This document shows, piece after piece, positions 60,201 to 64,000 of a DNA stretch of 64,000 bases. Below the pieces are notes generated by a model. It ran no database searches and had not been told where the DNA came from. It saw only the letters and a list, made by a program, of their open reading frames with translations. The position numbers and the translations under genes are program-made. Each line of letters begins with the position of its first letter. Within the stretch, counting starts at the first letter, position 1. The stretch is from DATGLE01 sp035294325. Its GTDB lineage: Bacteria; Chloroflexota; Ktedonobacteria; Ktedonobacterales; Ktedonobacteraceae. The stretch is from the NCBI GenBank assembly GCA_035294325.1, contig DATGLE010000090.1, positions 11,856 to 75,855 of the forward strand, read 5' to 3'.

Positions 60201-60352
60201 CGTGAAACCGAGGGATCAGCAATAACGAGATCGTTGCCCGGCTCGCGGCCAATAGTGATGGTTGGCCTGGTGATCTGGTACGTATTGCCGGTCAGCGGGC
60301 CGGTCAGGAACTGAAGCGAGCCGAGGGTGAGAGGTCCTTTCACCGCGTCCAT
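57299..60352 (-). CDS. ABCG-type transporter fused to three FHA domains
   Basis: The 1017-residue protein has FHA1 (ITIGREPGNDLVIADPSVSR, about residues 30-90), FHA2 (VINIGRDPSNDIVINRPTVS, about 200-285), FHA3 (VISIGRMPDNMVHLNHPQVS, about 305-375) and then one ABC ATPase (Walker A VVGGSGAGKSTLMDALNG, signature LSGGQRKRVSIALELLAN, Walker B VFFLDEPTSGLDP) and an ABC2 permease with about six helices near residues 740-1010. The half-transporter should work as a dimer. FHA domains bind phospho-Thr, so control by a Ser/Thr kinase such as that at 45821 is plausible. FHA1 and FHA3 have the GR and SxxH residues; FHA2 has SGFHA. Substrate unknown. Confidence 0.93.
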   Translation of the reverse strand: MDAVKGPLTLGSLQFLTGPLTGNTYQITRPTITIGREPGNDLVIADPSVSRRHAQLTWNGAAWSITKLAPQNTLTVNRHEVQQATVNDQDVIGLGGGTTLRLLVGSGALQAPYIQPAGQAPQPPESRRAAPAPSSPQVAPFAQQQAAFAPPPPMPGGGMTGTERAFLVNGPDGTNIMGTPMLEVSTNTDQEKHSYPLSKQVINIGRDPSNDIVINRPTVSGFHAQIVREGNQLVFIHPHPTRGKTLNGITYQGRVIRGDEQFRKVLTRGDVFRISDEHGTMVTLTYNDGSGAAQEALPEIRPIPLGAPVISIGRMPDNMVHLNHPQVSAHHARLEQTPQGYRIVDLNSTNHVYVNAQRVTNHLLKPGDEIRIGPFKLTYTGTQLTQQDESNGIRIDALHLKRAGNKQVILLNDISLVIPPRKFVAVVGGSGAGKSTLMDALNGLRPAQQGMVLYNGQDYYRHLAAFSTQLGYVPQDDIIHRDLTVEHALYYAAKLRLPDDFTETQIKQRINEVLEDVDMKKRRDLLVSKLSGGQRKRVSIALELLANPSVFFLDEPTSGLDPGLDRKMMSLLRRLADRGRTIVLVTHATNNINSCDYVCFLCQGGRLAYFGPPDEAKAYFGKTDFAEIYSALEPSDENPNIPAEAEARFKQSADYQRYVVAPLNQGPAGRANGLTQTGLVKLPRRGNPWKQFRILSMRYLELLRNDVGNLMILLLQAPIIAIVLFLLAGHGTFDPTSIATCPLRQDPTATSGPIVSIDCQRVVNLLNGPQGDQFAAQQGKSKQQVLQDSIEPGSGGNAQKILFIMAFAAVMFGCINGAREIVKEVPIYRRERTVNLGIAPYMFSKIAVLGTLCLIQSLILVLLVNLKSPFRVSIFLPPFLEIYITMALTSLAGLMTGLTISALVPTNDRAMSMIPLALLPQVIFAGVVFSLDNPQALQIPAVFFPARWAMAAMGSTVGLHGDKLGADSFSYWGTLFSTYSQGQALFHLLLCWAVLALMILLLGFAIAWLLKKKDVRA

Positions 60353-60450
60353 GTCAAGATATGCCGCGCCTGGCTACCTCCTCGCTGGCCGGAGATAGGG
60401 CCACTGCGGCCTCTCCTTTCTTACAGATGATTACGCTTACCAGAATTTCA

Positions 60451-60683
60451 GAGTGCAGCTGATTTCCAACACTCACGCTTGCTCGCGCCTGCGGCGCTCG
60501 CTTTATATAAGTGGTGTTGAGGGGAACGTGCTGCGCCCGTTCCCCTCAACACCACTCATATCTACTATGCGGCTTCGCCATCTATCCAGCCCCGCAGGCG
60601 CTCACAGCAGACGCAATTCCTGGCGCAGCGAAGCCATGTGCGTGCCTGCCGAGAAAGGAGGCGCTGAGAATCAGACATCCCTC
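60451..60683 (+). repeat. family B repeat, copy B8
   Basis: Terminal repeats GAGTGCAGCTGATTTCC and GAGAATCAGACATCCCTC bound 233 bases. The left box CGCTTGCTCGCGCCTGCGGC is intact. The core has perfect 19-bp arms (60510-60528, 60538-60556) with a 9-nt loop. The right box is expanded by about 60 bases. Confidence 0.85.
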
Positions 60684-60793
60684 AGAGCATACCAGGTTTG
60701 TCTATTATAGAGAAACGTTTCATTCAGCGCAATATATACGCGAGGCAGAGGGGGTTTTAGTGGCCGCGTTTTTTAGGGCAGCCGCTCGCCGCC

Positions 60794-61912
60794 TTAGACC
60801 TGCGCTTTGTGGAGGATAACATTGCCCGTACTCACGTCGAGCACCAGGGTGGGAGCGTTCTGCGGGCTTGTGGAGGGAGTCAGAGGACCATGAAAGCTCA
60901 TGGCGCCGTCTCCGTTGTTCTGCACCTGGATAGGGAAATCGCTCTTGATCGCGCCAACGTTGGTATTGGCATCGAGCACGACGTTGGCGCTGGCCGGCAG
61001 CGTGGCATCTATATTGCCCTGTTCGCACTGAATAATATAGCTCCCCTGCGACCTGGCAGCGTCCGGGGCAGCGAGCAGCCCGTTAAAAATCACATTGCCC
61101 TGACCTGTCTCGATATGAGAACCATCGGCTAGTACTACATGGCTAACGTTGATACTACCGGTGCTGCCCTTGATCGTCAGGATGCCGCTCACGCCATCGA
61201 TGCTGACGTTGCCTACGGGCGCCTCTACGTCCAGCGCCAGCGTCGGCCCGCTGCTCGGCAAGATGTTGGGAGGCAGTGTTACCGTCAGATCTACCGAGTC
61301 GCCGGCGCCGCGCAGGAAGCCGCCACTATCGGGAATAGTGGTATCAATCGCCAGCGCGTTCTGCGCGGGGGTCGTGCCGGTTGAAGATGTGGCCGCGCTC
61401 TGTCCCCCGGCACATGTCAGTGGCATAGAGATTGCACCCGGCGTCTGCACCGCCACGGAGATGCGTCCGAACTCCTGATTGGCAGCAGCCTGGCTATTCG
61501 CGCGCACGATCTTCTGGCTCATCACAGAGACCGTCGAGGCACGTGGATCTACCTGAACTTTGACGTTGCCAACGCTGTTGCAGATGCGCATCCGGGCGAT
61601 GCCAGAGAGAGCTACCTTCTGCGTGTTTTGCTGCGTAAAGGTCTGCGGTTGGCTCAGCCCGATCACGCCCGCGTTATCTCCCTGTAAAGAGTGCAGCGTG
61701 AAAAAGACGACTCCTGCGGCGGCGCACACGACCAGGAGAACGCCCAGAGCGCATCCTGCCAGCAAGATGGGCCAGACTTTGCGCTGGCGGCGCCGGCGGC
61801 GCCGTGGGATCCGCCGTCGCTCATATTCGTAATCGTCCTCGTCCTCATCCTCGTAGTCATCCTCGTCCTGCTCATCCCAATCTGTATAATATCGGTCTCT
61901 CCCTCGGCCCAT
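60794..61912 (-). CDS. membrane protein with DUF4097-like beta domain
   Basis: The 372-residue protein has an unusually acidic cytoplasmic N terminus (Asp/Glu/Tyr-rich, about residues 10-30), then an Arg-rich block (RRIPRRRRRRQRK), one membrane helix (ILLAGCALGVLLVVCAAAGV), and an outer domain with repeated short strands (GNVKVQVDPRASTVSVMSQK, VDLTVTLPPNILPSSGPT, APVGNVSIDGVSGILTIKGS, VIFNGLLAAPDAA and GNVILHKAQV). This is the pattern of DUF4097/DUF2807 right-handed beta-helix-like proteins. The acidic leader would interact with cations or the cell interior; its role is unknown. Confidence 0.75.
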   Translation of the reverse strand: MGRGRDRYYTDWDEQDEDDYEDEDEDDYEYERRRIPRRRRRRQRKVWPILLAGCALGVLLVVCAAAGVVFFTLHSLQGDNAGVIGLSQPQTFTQQNTQKVALSGIARMRICNSVGNVKVQVDPRASTVSVMSQKIVRANSQAAANQEFGRISVAVQTPGAISMPLTCAGGQSAATSSTGTTPAQNALAIDTTIPDSGGFLRGAGDSVDLTVTLPPNILPSSGPTLALDVEAPVGNVSIDGVSGILTIKGSTGSINVSHVVLADGSHIETGQGNVIFNGLLAAPDAARSQGSYIIQCEQGNIDATLPASANVVLDANTNVGAIKSDFPIQVQNNGDGAMSFHGPLTPSTSPQNAPTLVLDVSTGNVILHKAQV

Positions 61913-62000
61913 AAATTCTTAACTGCCTCGCTTTCGCACCCTTCCAGGCGATGTACACGTTCTTACCAGTACTTACGAACGAGCAACATAATAGTTTCCG

Positions 62001-62165
62001 CCAGCGAGCAGGCTTGTGCCTGCGACGCTTACTGCATACAGGTTGTGTTGTGGGAAAACGCGCTTCGCGCGTTTTCCCACAACACAACCTGTATCCAACG
62101 CGCGGCTGCGCCGCGCGAAAAGCCTGTCAGAGATGACGAGGAGGCAGGGAATCAGACTCCTCTAA
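62001..62165 (+). repeat. family B repeat, copy B9 with perfect 28-bp stem
   Basis: The core 62036-62094 is a 59-nt perfect palindrome with 28-bp arms and a TTC loop inside GCGCTTCGCGC. The right box GCGCGGCTGCGCCGCGCGAA and the tail GGAATCAGACTCCTC are well kept, while the left box is altered (GGCTTGTGCCTGCGACGC). Confidence 0.87.
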
Positions 62166-62302
62166 AAGATCCTTTTCAAGGTGTGCTTTGCACGTTATAA
62201 TAAGGGCAACTCTCCTGGTTCGTCGCCAGGGGCATACGCGAAAAATTTATCACACCCTCTCTCTGGTGTTCATAAGGTTGTGGTAGGAGCAGCAGACACA
62301 AT

Positions 62303-63232
62303 ATGGCCGATCAGCAGGGCTTTCTGATACGTTTCTGGGGGGTGCGCGGGAGTTATCCCACCCCTGGACCGCATACGCTGCGTCATGGAGGAAATACCTC
62401 CTGTGTGGAGGTGCAGGTCGGCGGGCGCACGCTCATTCTTGATGCCGGCAGCGGGATTATCCGCCTGGGCGAAAAGCTCATGCACCAGCATGATGGCGCG
62501 GACCTTAACCTCTCACTCTTTCTCACCCACGGTCATGGCGACCACCTCATAGGCTTCCCTTTCTTCGCTCCTCTCTTCAATCCACACACTCACCTCCATC
62601 TCTTTGGTCCCCGGCTGGCCGGTCAGAGCGTTGAACAACTCGTAACTCCTTTGATGTCTCCTCCGTATTTTCCTGTAGATGTGCGAACGTTGCCATCGCA
62701 CCGCAGTTTTCATACCATCACCGACGCGCAGTCTATCGCCTGGAAGCAGGGAAGCGTTGTGCCTGCTCTTATGGAAGAGGGGAACGGACCAGATATGGCG
62801 AAGCGCGCCTCCAGAGAGGCGAAGGCCGAGGTACGCGTGATGGCAAAATTTACGAATAGCCATCCGCTTGACGGCGCGGTGGTTTACCGCATCGAGTACG
62901 CCGGGCGCAGCCTCGTGTACGCGACGGACGTGGAATGGCAACACGGCTGCGAAGATGCATTTCTGGACTTTGTGAACGGCGCGGATGTCCTGATCCATGA
63001 CGCTCAGTACACAATGCATGATTATCAGATGGCGACGCATGGCTTCGGACATAGCACGATAGAGATGGCAACGGAGGCCGCGCGGGACGCTCATGTCGGC
63101 GAACTGGTATTATTTCATCATGAACCAACCTACGATGACGACCAGTTGGACCGCATGGAAGCGGAGGCGCAGGCGCGTTTCGCTCACACACGGTCCGCGT
63201 GTGAGGGCATGGAAATAGATCTTTTAGCTTGA
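62303..63232 (+). CDS. MBL-fold metallo-hydrolase
   Basis: The 309-residue protein has FWGVRGSYPTPGPHTLRHGG with GGNTSCVEVQVG, the metal motif FLTHGHGDHLIGFPFF (HxHxDH), VYATDVEWQHG (Asp ligand) and FGHSTIEMATEAARDAHVGE and LVLFHHEP (C-terminal His). The GVRGSxPTPG start is typical of a group near cAMP phosphodiesterase-like and GAF-linked MBL proteins. A 45-residue insertion with Lys/Arg/Ala follows the first sheet. ATG at 62303 has no strong ribosome site. Substrate unknown. Confidence 0.9.
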   Translation: MADQQGFLIRFWGVRGSYPTPGPHTLRHGGNTSCVEVQVGGRTLILDAGSGIIRLGEKLMHQHDGADLNLSLFLTHGHGDHLIGFPFFAPLFNPHTHLHLFGPRLAGQSVEQLVTPLMSPPYFPVDVRTLPSHRSFHTITDAQSIAWKQGSVVPALMEEGNGPDMAKRASREAKAEVRVMAKFTNSHPLDGAVVYRIEYAGRSLVYATDVEWQHGCEDAFLDFVNGADVLIHDAQYTMHDYQMATHGFGHSTIEMATEAARDAHVGELVLFHHEPTYDDDQLDRMEAEAQARFAHTRSACEGMEIDLLA

Positions 63233-63253
63233 AGAAGCGAGTGGGTATAAAAA

Positions 63254-64000
63254 ATGGGCATCAATGTTCTGCTGGCGCTGATGATTATAGTCTCGTTCCT
63301 CGTCGCGATCCCGCTGCACGAGGTGGGCCATGCCCTCATGGCTTCCTGGCTGGGCGATCATACGCCGAGCGCCGAGGGGCGACAGACGCTCAGCCTGCGT
63401 TCACATATCGATCCCGTGGGCACGCTGCTGTGCGTCATTATGGCCTTCCAGCCGCTGGCGATTGGCGCTCCGGTGATGCCATCGGGACTGGGCTGGGGCA
63501 AACCGGTGAAGACCGATCCCTGGAAAATGCGCATCGGGGCAAATGCAGGCGTGCTGACAGTTGCCTGGGCCGGGCCGGTCTTTAGCCTGATTATTGGCCT
63601 GCTCACGGCGGTGATCGCACGCTTCGCGGCTCCTTTCCTGGACAGCAACCTGTTCATGCAGCGCGTGCTCCAACTGCTGGTGGTCTTTGCCAGCGTCAAT
63701 ATCTGCCTGGCGATCTTCAACCTGATACCGCTCTATCCGCTCGACGGCTACCAGATTGTCTATACCTTGCTCCCCAGCAGGCAGGCCGTGCAATTTGCCA
63801 GGTCCGCTCCCTACGGGCCATTTATTATTCTGGGACTCTTCTTTTTCCTCCCCTTCCTGGCCCGGCTCGCCGGCATCGGTGATTTCCCGCTCTTCCGCCT
63901 GGCCTACTACATCTGGCTCGGCTCTATGGCACTGGTGACGCTGGTCTTCGGTCACTTCGCCGCGAACCTGCCAAACATTATTAGCCTCTACATCTTATGA
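63254..64000 (+). CDS. site-2 protease family (M50) intramembrane metalloprotease
   Basis: The 248-residue protein has a first membrane helix followed by AIPLHEVGHALMASWLGDHT with the zinc-binding HExxH (HEVGH), and in the fourth helix NLIPLYPLDGYQIVYTLLPS with the LDG motif whose Asp is the third ligand. Five to six membrane helices are visible. This matches the short bacterial S2P group, which cleave membrane-bound regulators or lipoprotein remnants. It starts 21 bases after the MBL gene and probably shares its transcript. The stop codon TGA is exactly at the window end. Confidence 0.9.
   Translation: MGINVLLALMIIVSFLVAIPLHEVGHALMASWLGDHTPSAEGRQTLSLRSHIDPVGTLLCVIMAFQPLAIGAPVMPSGLGWGKPVKTDPWKMRIGANAGVLTVAWAGPVFSLIIGLLTAVIARFAAPFLDSNLFMQRVLQLLVVFASVNICLAIFNLIPLYPLDGYQIVYTLLPSRQAVQFARSAPYGPFIILGLFFFLPFLARLAGIGDFPLFRLAYYIWLGSMALVTLVFGHFAANLPNIISLYIL

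Overview
The window looks like a chromosomal segment of a GC-rich member of the Chloroflexota, most probably class Ktedonobacteria. This is inferred from gene content and style, not from a marker search: WD40 proteins with repeated VAWSPDGR blocks, a Ser/Thr kinase with a TPR tail, an XRE/NB-ARC/TPR regulator, a CpXC-domain protein, a MEDS-domain sensor, a DcmR-like orphan set, FHA-ABCG fusions, RNase J, and many small palindromic intergenic repeats. I see no plasmid, phage or CRISPR locus, no rRNA and no tRNA. Genes are dense on both strands.

Layout. 1-10 kb, minus strand: a small membrane protein (cut by the window edge), uppP, then mltG-ruvX, a membrane-anchored baseplate-J-like protein, an FtsA-like ATPase and alaS; the alaS-ruvX-mltG housekeeping group has two envelope-type genes inserted in it. 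10-15.5 kb: a repeat-rich gap, a PNKP-like kinase, a YggT protein, a CpXC-mogA-WD40 cluster and a methyltransferase. 15.5-21.7 kb: a phosphate uptake operon, pstS-pstC-pstA-pstB1-small ORF-pstB2-response regulator, preceded by a strong Pho-box-like array. 21.7-26 kb: HIT hydrolase, HxlR regulator, membrane protein, ROK protein and a membrane-anchored pseudokinase. 26-31.4 kb: isoaspartyl peptidase, then a CoA transferase-M20 peptidase-aminotransferase operon and a broken Rpn-family gene. 31.5-38.5 kb: a COG2521-like methyltransferase coupled to a membrane WD40 protein, PadR regulator, SprT-like zinc protein, CheY-like protein and a large XRE/NB-ARC/TPR regulator. 38.6-48.3 kb: CCA-adding enzyme, RNase J, FtsK, Ser/Thr kinase and trmD. 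48.4-55.6 kb: a histidine kinase/response regulator pair, URO-D family protein, NUDIX, a small membrane protein, MEDS protein, a zinc-ribbon AIM24 protein and a coiled-coil protein. 55.7-64 kb: coaBC, a triple-FHA ABCG transporter, a DUF4097-like membrane protein, an MBL-fold hydrolase and a site-2 protease homologue.

The most unusual signal is between the genes. At least nine copies of one repeat (family B) and four of a second (family A) share a three-hairpin plan: a short GCGCC-TGC-GGCGC hairpin, a long central hairpin, and a GC-rich short hairpin, with subterminal inverted repeats recognisable in the better copies. The outer parts are conserved, but the central stem (19-28 bp, usually with a 3-nt loop and often exactly 59 or 57 nt in all) has a different sequence in each copy while remaining perfectly or almost perfectly self-complementary. 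I regard this as the best candidate for something undescribed. Other points of interest are the Pho-box array with roughly 11-nt spacing, the two-PstB operon holding a transposase-derived mini-protein, the baseplate-J/FtsA-like pair, the pseudokinase next to the ROK gene, and the triple-FHA transporter.
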